Positions 35,950 through 48,215 are shown, numbered from the stretch's first letter. The stretch is DNA of 64,000 nucleotides from Lycocorax pyrrhopterus obiensis (GCA_014706295.1 JACSVZ010000024.1:4643332-4707331); one strand, 5' to 3'. Made by a program: numbers and translations. Notes: a model not told the origin generated them from the sequence alone.

Positions 35950-37512
35950 CCCTGATTTGACTGATTTCAGTAAAACCTGATTTTAGTAAAACCTGATCCC
36001 AGTAAAACCTGATTTCAGTCAAACCTGATACCAGTAAAACCTGATACCAGTAATACCTGATTTAAGTAAAACTTGATTTCAGTCAAACCTGATACCAGTA
36101 AAATCTGATTTCAATAAAACCTGATTCCAGTAAAACCTGATTTCAGTAAAACCTGATTTTAGTAAAATCTGATTTCAGTAAAACCTGACTTCAGTAAAAC
36201 CTGATTTCAGCAAAGCCTGATACCAGTAAAACGTGATTTAAGTAAAACTTGATTTCAGTCAAATCTAATACCAGTAAAATCTGATTACAATAAAACCTGA
36301 TTCCAGTAAAACCTGGTTTCAGTAAAACCTGGTTTTAATAAATCTGATTTCAGTCAAACCTGCTACCAGTAAAACCTGATTTTAATGAAACCTGATTCCA
36401 GTAAAACCTGATTTCAGCAACACCTGATACCAGTAAAGTCTGATTTTAATAAAACCTGATTTCAGTAAAACCTGATTTTAGTAAAATCTGATTTCAGTAA
36501 AACCTGACTTCAGTAAAACCTGATTTCAGCAAAGCCTGATACCAGTAAAACCTGATTTAAGTAAAACTTGATTTCAGTCAAACCTAATACCAGTAAAATC
36601 TGATTACAATAAAACCTAATTCCAGTCAAACCTGCTACCAGTAAAACCTGATTTTAATAAAACCTGATTCCAGTAAAACCTGATTTCAGCAAAGCCTGAT
36701 ACCAGTAAAGTCTGATTTTAATAAAACCTGATTTCAGTAAAACCTGATACCAGTAAAATCTGATTTCAATAAAACCTGATTCCAGTAAAACCTGGTTTTA
36801 ATAAATCTGATTTCGGTCAAACCTGCTACCAGTAAAACCTGATTTTAATGAAACCTGATTCCAGTAAAACCTGATTTCAGCAAAGCCTGATACCAGTAAA
36901 GTCTGATTTTAATAAAACTTGATTCCAGTAAAACCTGGTTTCAGTAAAACCTGGTTTTAATAAATCTGATTTCAGTCAAACCTGCTACCAGTAAAACCTG
37001 ATTTTAATGAAACCTGATTCCAGTAAAACCTGATTTTAGTAAAACTTGATTTCAGTCAAACCTGATACCGGTAAAATCTGATTTCAATAAAACCTGATTC
37101 CAGTAAAACCTGGTTTCAGTAAAACCTGGTTTTAATAAATCTGATTTCGGTCAAACCTGCTACCAGTAAAACCTGATTTTAATGAAACCTGATTCCAGTA
37201 AAACCTGATTTCAGCAAAGCCTGATACCAGTAAAGTCTGATTTTAATAAAACTTGATTCCAGTAAAACCTGGTTTCAGTAAAACCTGGTTTTAATAAATC
37301 TGATTTCAGTCAAACCTGCTACCAGTAAAACCTGATTTTAATAAAACCCGATTCCAGTAAAACCTGATTTTAGTAAAACCTGATTTCAGTCAAATCTGAC
37401 TTCAATAAAACCTGATTTCAGTCAAACCTGATACCAGTAAAACCTGATTTAAATCTGGTTTTAGTCAAACCTGGTTTCAGTCAAACCTGACTTCAGTCAA
37501 ACCTGACTTCAG
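35950..37512 (+). repeat. 16-17-bp minisatellite (gtaaaacctgatttcag), ~1.56 kb
   Basis: Roughly 90 units of gtaaaacctgatttcag with variants tttta, ttcca and tacca, and gtc for gta. Blocks of about 10 units recur nearly unchanged (for example around 36340-36480, 36810-36920 and 37140-37260), giving a higher-order pattern. No coding frame was accepted. Confidence 0.95.
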
Positions 37513-37616
37513 TGAAGCCTCCCGGCGTTCCCAGGAGCAGGTGGGTGGATGTCTTTGAACACCACAGAAGTGTCTCCATTTTCTCCCCTGTGAGGGGTGG
37601 GAAGAGCTCAGCGCCT

Positions 37617-37753
37617 TCCCCGTGGTCCCGGCCAGGAGGAGTTTCCCATTCCCAGGCATTTCCCCGTGGTCCCGGCCGGGAGGAGTTTCCCATTCCCAGG
37701 CATTTCCCCGTGGTCCCGGTCGGGAGGAGTTTCTCATTCCCAGGCATTCCCAA
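37617..37753 (+). repeat. Three 44-bp tandem units
   Basis: Units of ccgtggtcccggccaggagg followed by agtttcccattcccaggcat, with starts at about 37621, 37665 and 37709. Confidence 0.95.
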
Positions 37754-38237
37754 GGCGCTGGAGCTGTCTGGGACGAAGCTTCAGTGGACAAAAGGCTTCG
37801 GAGACGCTGCAGTGGAGGCCCGAGGAGCTTTGCAGTGGGGAGTTCATTAGGGAGAGGTTCCTTATGTAACTCCCTCCCTCCTTCGTGGCGTGCCTGGAAC
37901 TTTCATCGAGTAACTCACGCCCTGGAAGTGTTTCAGGATGGCAGCAGGAGCTGGGAGTGAGAGATCTCCCTAATCCTGGCTGCGTGGCTGCTGAGCCCGG
38001 CCGTTGCTTTGTGCTCAGTGAGGATGGGAAGGTTTAATCTGCCTCCCGAGCAGCCTTTGCTCTGCTCCTGCTCTGATCTTTCCTCGCCTCAGCCCCACTG
38101 GCTGCGCTGCTTTGGAATGGATTTAATAGCTCGGTTGTTTGGACATGATTAAAAATGGAATGAATGGAGAGAAGCAGTGAGAGGATGAGCAGCTCATGAA
38201 AGGGTTTGGGCTAAAAATACCTGGTTTGGCTCGGTGT

Positions 38238-38530
38238 CACAGAACCATGGAATATCCTGAGCTGGAAGGGATGAAGGATGATCCAGTGCAGCTCCTGACC
38301 CTGCACAGACACCCCCAAATCCCACCCTGGGCATCCCTGGCAGCGCTGTCCAAACGCTCCTGGAGCTCTGGCAGCCTCGGGAATGTTCCCATTCCCTGGG
38401 GAGCCTGGGCAGTGCCCAGCACCCTCTGGGGGAAGAACCTTTCCCTAAATCCAACCTAAACCTCCCTGGCCCAGCTCCAGCCATTCCCTGGGTCCTGTCC
38501 CTGTCACAGGGAGCAGAGATGGAGCTGCCC
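38238..38530 (-). mobile_element. CR1 LINE 3' end
   Basis: acagaaccatggaatatcct, gagctggaagggatgaagga, gctgtccaaacgctcctgga, ggggagcctgggcagtgccc and cctaaacctccctggcccag in antisense order. Confidence 0.88.
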
Positions 38531-39991
38531 CTCAGGCTCTTCTTTGCCTTCCTCTCGTTTCCCCTCTGAAGCAGAGCTCCACAGAGCAGAGATTTTACTC
38601 TTTTCACGTTAAATCCCACTTCACAGAGGGGCTGTGGAAATCCTTCCTTGCAGTGTGAGCCTCTGAAGGGGCTGAGCTTCCCCCCGTGCTCAGCCTTGGG
38701 GGATCTGGAGGGGTCAGAGCGGTTTGATCATGATTTGGTGGGGGTTTAACAGCAAATCTTCAAGGCATGAAGGGATGGGCTGAAGCTGAGAATTGTCCTG
38801 CTCTGTGGTGGGCAGGTGAAGGATTTTTAGTCCACTCTGTGGAATAAACAGATTTTGTTCCTTCTCCTGCCTCTCAGCAGCTGGAACATCTGCACAGAGG
38901 GTGCAGGGCTGTGGCTGCTCCTCCTGCTCTCCCAAAATTGAAGTAGGGTTTGAATCTCTTTTGCCCTTAGGGAGGGCAGATTTGTGTTGCTGACCAACAG
39001 AGTAATTAAAATACCAGCTAAAATCGGGAGTGGATTTGGAAAAATGGAATAGAAGTGGGAATGGGAATTATTTTGAGCTGTTTCTGTTGGATTCTCAGTG
39101 GAATTCATCTTTTTTTTTCTCTGTGTTGGAACTGAATGTGGTAATTTTGTGTTACATTTACGCCCCTTTGAGATGGTTTTGCTCAGAGTTGTTTGATCCA
39201 AGTCAAACCTTCAGCTTTCAGCTCAGGGATGGGAAATTTAAGCAGCGGTTTTGCCCCAGAATGGAACAAGATTCAGGCCACTTGTGAGACCTTGAGGTAT
39301 CTGGGGTTTTTGGGTTCAGCCCAGCCCTTCCTCTTCCCACTTGCTCTGTGTCCTTCAAAGCAGATCCGTGTCCTGTTTCCATGACAATGTTTGTACAGTA
39401 GATGCCTTGGAGTATGGATATATAGATTTTGCCATTTGTAACATCTCCCTGCATAAATTCCTGCTGTATTTAAGGTCTCCTGGAGCTGTTTGGAACATCT
39501 ATTCCAAATCAGCGTTTCGGGACAGACACCCAGCTTTGGGTGTGTGTGTCCCAGTGCTGTGTCCAGGGAGAGAGGAGGGAATGAGGTGATTTTCCCCATT
39601 TTGCTGCTGAGTAAAAGGGGAGGATGGGAGCACCCCGTGTGTAGTTGGTGTCTCTCCAGGTTTCCCTGCATTCCTGATTCTGTTTCCTTCAGGAGGAAGG
39701 GTTTTGGGAGAGCGCTGCCAGCGCTCAGGCCTTCCATCCTGGAGAGGTTCCTGGCTGCACAGGTGGGGGTTGGACATTTCCCCCTCCCTCCCACACCCCT
39801 CTGGCAGAGCAGAGGGCTCAGAAGGGGCTGCTGGTGATGGGACGTGGCAGGCAGGAGGCAAATGTCCCTGCGGGGGGATTGGGAATCATCCAGAGCACCT
39901 CGGGCACGTCCTGGCTGAGGGAGGCGTGAGTGACACCGTGAAGTGACACCTGTGTGCTCCGAGCCCGTGCTCGGCAGTGACAGCACCGTCG

Positions 39992-40378
39992 TGCAGTGAT
40001 CACACAGGGGCACGGCTCCACACACAAGATGGAAAGTGCAAAGCCTTTATTGGGCAGTGAATATTCCCTAAATACCAGCACCCAACAGGATATCCCATCA
40101 TAGAAACAGGAAAGATGTTCACCTCAGTGTCCCCCAATCACCTGGGGCAGTGCACAGACATTGCCTATTATGGTAACAGGTAAACAATGCCCTGTAAGGT
40201 CACAAACTACAATTATCACATCCCATAGGCCCAGCACTGTCCACAAACCCACAATCCTCTCTCAGCCCATCCCCGGTGACCTGGATGCACTCCCAGGGTC
40301 ACCTCTGGGTCCAAGAAAGAGGCTCTCTCTGCGGCCCTCAGGGCCTGTCTCTCTTCCAGCACACAGTGCACCCCAACA
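39992..40378 (-). mobile_element. Solo LTR, family L copy 1
   Basis: 387 bp. The + strand runs tgcagtgatcac...ccccaaca, so the element reads TGTTGGGGTG...TGCA on the minus strand. The minus-strand AATAAA is at 40046-40051. It is flanked by ccgtcg (39986-39991) and ccatca (40379-40384), which match except for two G-to-A changes at CpG sites. That fits a decayed 6-bp target duplication, as in ERVK-like elements. No internal genes. Confidence 0.85.
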
Positions 40379-40380
40379 CC

Positions 40381-40685
40381 ATCACCTCTGCCTGGAGTTT
40401 AGGATGTGCCACCTCTGCCTGGGGTTTGGGAGTTGTCACCTCTGCCTCGGGACAGCACTGTCACCTCTGCCTCAGGTTTGGGGTGTGTCACCTCTGCCTG
40501 GGGTTTGGGAAGTGTCACCTCTGCCTGGGATCTGGGATGTGTCACCTCTGCCTGGGGTTTGGGATGTGTCACCTCTGCCTGGGGTTTGGGATGTGCCACC
40601 TCTGTCTGGGGTTTGGGATGTGCCACCTCTGTCTGGGGTTTGGGAGGTGTCACTTCTGTCTGGGGTCTGGGATGCTCCTTCAGGT
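40381..40685 (+). repeat. ~29-bp minisatellite next to an LTR
   Basis: About ten units of tgtcacctctgcctggggtt plus tgggatg. The array begins at the right-hand target duplication of the LTR at 39992-40378. Confidence 0.92.
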
Positions 40686-42448
40686 GAGGAGTGTGCACTC
40701 AGAGCAGAGCTCACAGCCTCGTGTGGCTGTTCCTGCACTGCCTCTGGAGCTGGGAGCAGGGGATGTTCTCCTGTTCCAGGGACAGAGGGGCACAGGAGCT
40801 GTCCCTCGGAGCAGGAGGGTCGATTCCCACCACATCAGGGCATCTCTGCCTGATGGATCTTCAAAATCCCACTGGTTCTGTGGGATCTCTGGGAAGCTGC
40901 TTCCCTTCTGCTGCAGATATGTCCACTCTGAACACTCAGATTCCAGGATTTTTGGCTTGTCCTTGTTGGATTAGTCCTGTAGCTGTTTCCTCTCTCCCCT
41001 TCCCTGCCTGCCTCAATCTTAGTTGTGCAATTACCCTTTTACTCTCCATTAAATAGGTTGGGATTATCAAAGACAAGACAGGGCAGGTCTGAGCCCCAGC
41101 ATCCACCATCCACCTTTGAGCCACAGAAATCAGAGTAAGGTTCCTGAAATCAGGATAAATTCTCATCCCTGAATAGATTCAGGCACTGGGGAGATCCCAC
41201 GTGAGGCTAAAAGAGGTGAGCCCTTCCCAAACGCCGCCTGTGCGAGCAGGGCTGAGCCCTGGGCGTGTTTTTATGACATAATTGGATCACTTGAGCTGTG
41301 TTTGCAGTGAAGGGGATGAAATTACCATCTGGAGGTTTGGGGGTTGTGGTTTTTTTTGGATCAGTTATGACCACAAATTAATAATGAGGCTGTAGAGCTG
41401 TTGGCAGGTGGTGACCAAGATTGCTGTGGCAGCTCCGTGGGCTGTTTGTGGCACCATCCTTGGGATGGTTTTGGTTCCTGGCTGTTGATATGAGGCTGTG
41501 CCAGCTCAGCCTCCTTTGGCTTTGGCTATAAGCTGGTGTCATGTTTTGATACCAGTGGTGGAATATTTCATTTTTCCCTCTTCCCAAGGGCGCTCCCCAC
41601 AAGCTCTGTGCTCTCACTCGCTGGTTCACGTCCTGCTCTGGGAGGTTGATGTTCTGGGAAGTTTTGCCTACAAAATATTGGCGGTTTTGGGTAGCCAGGC
41701 TTCCCAAAGAAGGAACAGAGGAAGATAAACTGTGAGAGGGGCTAAATGAGAAGTGATAAATTCTGAAGGCAGTTGGAAAATGAAAACAAACAAGTTTATC
41801 CCTGTTTATTCGTGGGTGTGAGGCAGGCCTTATGGAGTCTGAGAGCAACTGAAGCAAATGGAAGCTGTGAATTCTGGGGGTTTGTGGCCCTGGCTCTGAG
41901 GAAGTGGATTATTCATGGTTTCACCTCGGTGGAGCTGAGCTGACTCAGTTTCTTCCCTAGGGAAGAGGGGAGAGCAGGAATGTGCTGTGAGATCCCCACC
42001 TGCCCTTCCAAAGGCTCCTGGAAGCCGGGAGTGAGGGGTGGGAGAGAGAGAACGGAGCTCTGTGTGATGCTGGTGTCTGCGGGGACACCCAGGTGACACC
42101 TGGAGCACCACCGTGTCCCCAGCCCTGCCCTTCCAGCCCTGCCCATTCCTGAGCAGGGGGCTGCAAGGACCAGGAACGCTGAGTTGTGGTGGCTGCCCTT
42201 CCTGTGCTGTGCAATATTTATTAAAACAGATGTAGCTGGCTGCGACTCCCGTTCCTGGGTGAGGAGCCAACTGCCAGAGGAGATCAATGAGCAGATGAAC
42301 AATGTGGCCTCTAAAGTTGGAAGTGGCTTTTTTCCCCCCAGAACAAAGCGTGTTCCGTGCCCAGGGCTGCTCTCCAGCGAGGAGCAGAGCAGACCAACAC
42401 TGGCACCCAGTGTCTGCACGGGATCCGTTCAGATTTGGGATCTCGGAC

Positions 42449-42836
42449 TGCAGTAATCACGCAGGGGCACGGCTCCGCACACAAGATGGAAAGTGCAAAG
42501 CGTTTATTGCACAGGAAAATATTCCCTAAATACCAGCACCCAACAGGATATCCCATCATAGAAACAGGAAAGATGTTCACCTCAGTGTCCCCCAATCACC
42601 TGGGGTATTGCACAGACATTGCCTATTATGGTAACAGGTAAACGATGCCCTATAAGGTCACAAACTACAATTATCACATCTCATAGGCCCAGCACTGTCC
42701 ACAAACCCACAATCCTCTCTCAGCCCATCCCCGGTGACCTGGATGCACTCCCAGGGTCACCTGTGGGTCCAAGAAAGAGGCTCTCTCTGCGGCCCTCAGG
42801 GCCTGTCTCTCTTCCAGCACACAGTGCACCCCAACA
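42449..42836 (-). mobile_element. Solo LTR, family L copy 2, with 16-bp flanking repeats
   Basis: 388 bp, same termini as copy 1, AATAAA on the minus strand at 42503-42508. Unlike copies 1 and 3, there is no 6-bp duplication at the ends. Instead atttgggatctcggac (42433-42448) and atttgggatctcgggc (42837-42852) flank it directly, 15 of 16 identical. Confidence 0.85.
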
Positions 42837-43509
42837 ATTTGGGATCTCGGGCCTCTTTCCACGCTGAGCCTGGGCTTTCAGGCACGATGCGCAGGATGGA
42901 GCGAGGGCCCTGATGTGCCCTGGCAGCTCAGCTCCCCGCGGCTGCCGCTGCCATTCTGCTCTGGTTCGGTGCCTGCTCTGCTCTCCTGGTGCTGAGAACC
43001 CGGCTCTGCTGCTGCTCTGAGCTGGGCTCTCGTGCTGCTGGGAGATGCAGGTTCCCATGGAACGCTTAAACCTGGGCTCAGGGAGGGAGAGAGGGAGTGT
43101 GAAACCACCCTCCTCCCTGGGGAAAGGTTTTCGAGTCACTCTGCAGCTGCTAAATGCCAGTTCAGTGGAGCCTTTAAACACACACTTAAAGCCGTTCCTG
43201 CTCAGCAAAACACTTCACCACCTCCTTTAAATGAAGCTGTGTTCAAGTGTTGAGACGCTGGGAAGCAGCGGGGCTGGAGCGTGTTCAGGGAGATAAACAC
43301 ATCCCTGATGAGGATCCTGATGCATCCCAGGCTGGGGTGGTGGCTGAGGACCTCGGGCTATGGATGGAGCCTGAGCATCGCCAGGGTGAGGTTGTTTGGA
43401 GGGGCAGCAAAGGATTCCTGCAGCCAAATTTCCATATTTCCCTCAAGGGCACGGAGTGAGTGCTCAGACACAAGGGAAGGTTCTCAGACTGCCAGAGAGG
43501 AGGGTTGGA

Positions 43510-43700
43510 TTAGAGATGAGGAAAAATTCCTCCTTGTGAGGGCTGGGTTGGAATTCCCAGAGAAGCTGTGGATCCCTGGAAGTGTCCAAGGCCAGGCTGG
43601 AGCAGCCTGGGATAGTGGAAAGAGTCCCCAGGCAGGGGTGGAATGAGATGAATTTTAAACCCCCTCCCAACCCAAACCATTCCATGATCCTGTGATTTGT
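43510..43700 (+). mobile_element. CR1 LINE 3' end
   Basis: gaaaaattcctccttgtgag, ccctggaagtgtccaaggcc, ggctggagcagcctgggata and cccaacccaaaccattccat close with the typical CR1 3' terminus atgatcctgtgatt. Confidence 0.9.
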
Positions 43701-44694
43701 GTCTGCGTTCCAGCCAGGCTTCCTCTGCTGTGCTCAGCAAGTGCTGGCCTTTATTCGGAAGCCTGGAGAAGGAGTGGCAGAAAGCCGCAGCTGCCGAGGA
43801 TGCTCCGCATCCCGCACACACGTGGGATCATCTGTTCCCCAATCTCCCCTGATCTCACTGCTCTCACGCTTCACATCTCGTGCTATTCCTGCAGCGTGAT
43901 GATTTAATCAAATCCAAGCTCATCTCTCCCAGCCTGTGGGATATCCTTGGAAGTGGCACTGGAGCCGCTCTGGAGTTGCTGTAGCACATTCCAGAAAGGG
44001 AAATTGAAAACTGGAGCTGAGTTTCCGAAAGAAAAAGCCCCAGAACTACTCCCACAAACAAGATGGATGAGGAACCATTTGGGTTGCTGTTATCCAAAAG
44101 TAACTTCCTGGCTGGTTTTTAGTGAACAGAGAAATATTGGAGGGGGGAAAAAATAGTTTCCATTTAGCTTTATCTCTGGCTGTACTGGAAACAAATCACA
44201 GCACAAAAAAAGAGGGATAAAACGAAATGAAAACGATCCCATTTATTTCCTTTGCTGTAGCACACTCTGGACAGTTCTTGTGAAGATTAAAACTCATCTG
44301 AACTAAAGCAGATTGCACTAAAACACTGCTGAAAGATCTCAGCCTGTCCTGGAGGATCCCTGGGGTCCTTGGCCCAAAAGTTATGGATGCAGAGTGAGAG
44401 GAAATGGGTCTGTGTGGATCTCTCCTCCACTCTCCGTGTTCTCCTCCTCAACTGACTTAATTTTTGAATTGGGATGGAAATCTTAGGGATATTCTCCTTA
44501 AAAAATCCATTTTTTCCCTTGAATTTCTAGGATCCAGCGCAGGCTGGCTCAGTAAGAGAACATCTCCCTGCCGTGGCTCTCCTGTTGATTCCCATGGATA
44601 TCTTGACTTCTGACCCCGCCAAAGATCCAGGGAGAGGCAGGAAAATGCAAAGAAGGGTTAAAGAAATTCTTAAAAAATCCGAGTGGGGATTAAT

Positions 44695-44830
44695 TTGGAG
44701 CCGCGTGCGCGGCGCTGGCTGAGCCAAGCGCTCGAGGTCAATGATTTTTTTATTTTGCCTGCTCCGCGCGGCGTCGTTCCGCGGGATTTATAAATTATTG
44801 CTGCTGCGAGCGCCTGCTCTGGCAGGGCCT
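44695..44830. promoter_or_regulatory. Short CpG-dense patch with a TATA-like motif
   Basis: About 14 CpG by eye within 44701-44815 (gtgcgcggcgc, ccgcgcggcgtcg, tgcgagcgcc) in otherwise CpG-poor intron. tttataaa lies at 44787-44794. It could be an unmethylated regulatory element or an internal promoter, or chance. No start codon frame or splice donor was tied to it. Confidence 0.35.
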
Positions 44831-45108
44831 GCCTCGCCTTCCTTTCCCTTTTTTTGGGGGATGAAAATGAGCTGGGAATGCGGAGATGGAACGCACAGCC
44901 TCGTATCGTAAAAGTTGCGCTCCTCACTGCTAAGATTTCAAGGTTAGAACGATGTTGGTGTGGAAATCTCTGTCGTAAACCAGCCTGGGTGATTCAAGCC
45001 ATAAAAAAGCTGCTTTTAGCTATGCAAATTGGGTGATAGAGTGGAGCTGCATGCCCTGAACCCCCGGCTGGCTTCGTATTCCAACAGTATCAACAGAGAA
45101 AATGGAGC

Positions 45109-45167
45109 TGGAGATTAATTGGAATAGGAAACAGGGGAGATTAATTGGAATAGGAAACAGGGAAGGT
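45109..45167 (+). repeat. 26-bp unit duplicated
   Basis: The unit gagattaattggaataggaa followed by acagg occurs twice in direct succession. Confidence 0.9.
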
Positions 45168-45924
45168 TTCTCCTCAAGGGGGGTGAGGACGGATTTGGGA
45201 TAGGTCAAGGAGTTGAAATCTGTGGATGTGGTGAGCAAGGAGAGGAGCAGCTCTTTATTTTTAATTTTCTTGCCTTTTCTTTCCCTGCTGACAGTGAGAG
45301 CTTTGGGGGCTCGGGAGAGGCTGATGTGATTAGGCCGAATGCGTTGTGATGGTGGGACTCTGGCCAGGGATGCGTTGAGTCACATCTAATGACTTAAAAA
45401 CTCCTAATTAATTTCGAATGAACTGGAACAAGGAGGCAAAGCTTGACGAGCACCAGGTTGTGAAAGCTCCTGATGTTGAAAACTCGCACTGGAGCGATCC
45501 TGGGGTGAGGAAAGGTGGGAGCAGCCTGGTTAAAAGGAGCGGAAAGAAGTGGATGCGGGAACTAGAGGTGGATGGGATGAAGCTTGTGGTGTGGATCAGC
45601 AGTTCTGGGAGCTCTGTGGCAGCTCACACTTCAACAGAGCAGGGAGAAAGGGAGGGAAAAAATGAAATTCAGTGGGTGGGATGGGGCTGCTGGTGCAGGG
45701 CAGCGCTTCTGGGAGCTCTGCAGCAGCTCCCGGGAATGGGTGGTGGAGATGCCTCAAATCTCCGGTTTCCATTTCCAATTTGTTCAGTTCGTTTTCAGGG
45801 GACACGCTGTGAAATCTGGGAGTCAGGTCTGCTCTGCTCCTCACAGGTCTGGTTCCAGGAGGAAAGGGATAAAAGTGTGGATGAAGGAGGATCCTGGATG
45901 GTGCTCCCAGGGGAAGATCTCAAG

Positions 45925-46005
45925 ATCACAGAGAGGTTTGGGTTGGAAGGGACCTTAAACTCATCTCATTGCACCCGCAGTGGGCAGGGACACCTCCCAC
46001 TGGAA
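45925..46005 (-). mobile_element. CR1 LINE 3' tip
   Basis: aggtttgggttggaagggac, cttaaactcatctcattgca and gtgggcagggacacctccca are the antisense CR1 end. Confidence 0.8.
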
Positions 46006-46319
46006 TGGAGGGTGAGACACAAATCCCAGGAACACGTGAGGTCCCAGAGGATGGGACTAAAGGCGCCCAGCTGAAAGGGAAGAGAGAAGGAGAACAGCAG
46101 ACATGTGGAGCAGAAGTTCACTGGAGCAGAGGTTGCTCTTGTGCCCTCCAGGTTCCTTTTTGCTGGAGGAGTGCCTTTGAGGGATGGCTGAAAGCTGCAG
46201 GGACGGGGAGAGCTCCAGGTTCCTGGTGGGTTTATCCCTGACTGTTTTCCATGCCCTGGCACGTGATGGTTTCTTGCTGAGAAGGTGCCATTGTGCATCA
46301 GGCCATTGTCTCAGGTCAC

Positions 46320-46880
46320 CTCTGTGACAGCCGTGGTGATGCCTTGAGAGGCCTCCTAGGAGCAGAGACTGGACAGGAGGAAGGGAATAAAGGTCGGTAT
46401 TTATTTGAAAGGCCTTCAAAGGTCCTTGCTGTGAGGTGATTTCAGTGTGATGCCTGAAGCGGCCACCTAAAAACAGAGACTGGACAGGAGGAAGGGAATA
46501 AAGGTTGGTGTTTATTTGAAAGGCCTTCAAAGGTACCCCCAGAGGCCACTGCCGAGATGGACCCCGAGATGGACGGCAGCTCACGAGTTCTTCACACTGT
46601 TATAGGTTTGGTTCATTTGCATATCAGGGTTAATTCTCCAATTAAAGCTTCGGTTTAATGATGTAGTTTCCCCAAGCTTGCCCTCCGTTTAGAGGCTTTT
46701 GGTTTACACTTTTGGGCCCAGGACGGTCTGGGTGTCCTTGGAGAGCAGGCCCGGAGAGGCTTTGTTGTGTCTGCCTGGCAGGAGAGAGCAGAAATGAACA
46801 GGCCACAAGAAACTCCAGAGTTACACACTGGGCAGTGCAGGATTTGAAAAATATAAAAGTTAAAACTTGAGGGGCATGAG
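46320..46880 (-). mobile_element. Solo LTR, same family as the outer LTR at 18.2 kb
   Basis: Contains ctccagagttacacactggg, agaggcttttggtttacact, gttcttcacactgttatagg and two copies of gaataaaggt(c/t)ggt(a/g)tttat at about 46386 and 46498. The left part (about 46355-46535) is thus a partial tandem duplication of the 3' end, including its polyadenylation signal. Boundaries are approximate. Confidence 0.75.
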
Positions 46881-47554
46881 TGGTGCCCCTCACCAGAGGT
46901 TCTGCTCTGCTTCTGAGCCGGCCTTTAACACCCTCAGAGCGGCTCCTCTGCTGGGTCACCTTGGCAGGGAGGTGTCCTGGGACAGTGACATTGGAGGTGC
47001 CGCTGCAGCGGGATGATCCCATTTCCTTTCCTCCCTCGTACGATCAGATAAGGCTTTGGCAGCTGTTCAGACCCAGACAAATGAAATAAACTGCTCTGAG
47101 TTCATCATGGCAAGGAACAGACTCGGCTCCAAAATGAGTACCGGGGCCTTCCCTTCGTCTGCACAGCTCTGCTCCGTGGCTGCGTTCATTTCCATACAAT
47201 CGCTGGGAGATATCCTCCTGATTGCCGGGAACAAAGCTCTGACAGGGAAGGGGGAAAAAATCCCTGCTCCTAATCTCCAGTGCAATTGGTAAATGGGGAA
47301 GACAAAGCTCTAAGAACATTATTCTGGGCGACGTCTGAGGTAAATAATCCAGGTCTATTAATCCCTGCAGCAATCAGGGCTCTGGCTGGTGGAGGCAGCC
47401 AAGGATGAGCAATAATATAATGTAATATTATCTGTGCTCAGGGGTGTTGGAGCAGAATCCCAAATCCATGGAAGCAGCGGCTGCAGCAGCTCAGGGAGTC
47501 CCTCAGCAGGGATCCAAAGGCCTGGGGACAGTCAGGGGTTCAAGGGCATCTCCA

Positions 47555-47875
47555 GAACCTCGGGCCCCTCACAGCCTGCTGTGGGATTGTCAGGGAGGAC
47601 AGAGCTGGGGGAGGTCCTGCAGCAGCTGAGGGGGCTGGGGGGGCTCAGCCTGGAGGAAAGGAGGCTCAGGGGGCACCTTGGGCCTCTCCACACTCCCTGC
47701 CAGGAGGTGCCAGTCTCTTCTCCAGGGGCTAAGGAAAGGAAATGGCCTCAAGGGCAGGTTTGGGTTGGATATTGGGAAAGATTTCCTCACTGAAGAGGCT
47801 TGGGAGTGGAGTCGCCAACCCTGGGAGCACTGGAAAAAGTGTGGGTGTGGCACTGAGGACTGGGTTCAGTGGTGA
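47555..47875 (+). mobile_element. CR1 LINE 3' end, diverged
   Basis: ggctcagcctggaggaaagg, aggaaatggcctcaagggca and ttgggttggatattgggaaa match sense CR1. The 3' tip is missing or degraded. Confidence 0.8.
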
Positions 47876-48044
47876 CCATGGTGGGAGTGGGCTGAGGGGT
47901 GGAATTGGGCACCTTGGAGACTTTTTCCAGCCCAAACGAGGCAGGGATTCTGTGCAGCTCCGATGCTGTGTCCTTGCACTCTGCTCCTCCCCGCTCCAGG
48001 GGAAGGGAGAGTTCAGCAGGTCGTGTTTAGGGCTGACCACGTGG

Positions 48045-48215
48045 ATCCCAGAAGGGTTTGGGTGGGAAGGGACCTTAAAGCTGATCCCATCCCACCCCTG
48101 CCATGGCAGGGACACCTTCCTCTATCCCAGGGTGCTCCAAGCCCCGTCCAGCCTGGCCTTGGACACTGCCAGGGATGGGAAATCGGAGATTCCCTGGGCA
48201 CAGATTCTGCACCTC
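48045..48215 (-). mobile_element. CR1 LINE 3' end
   Basis: ggtttgggtgggaagggacc, ccatggcagggacaccttcc, ccagcctggccttggacact and gccagggatgggaaat in antisense order. Confidence 0.88.

Noticed and set aside
36000..37500. The 17-bp array considered as a CRISPR-like array
   Set aside because: There are no spacers between units. It is a plain minisatellite in a vertebrate intron.
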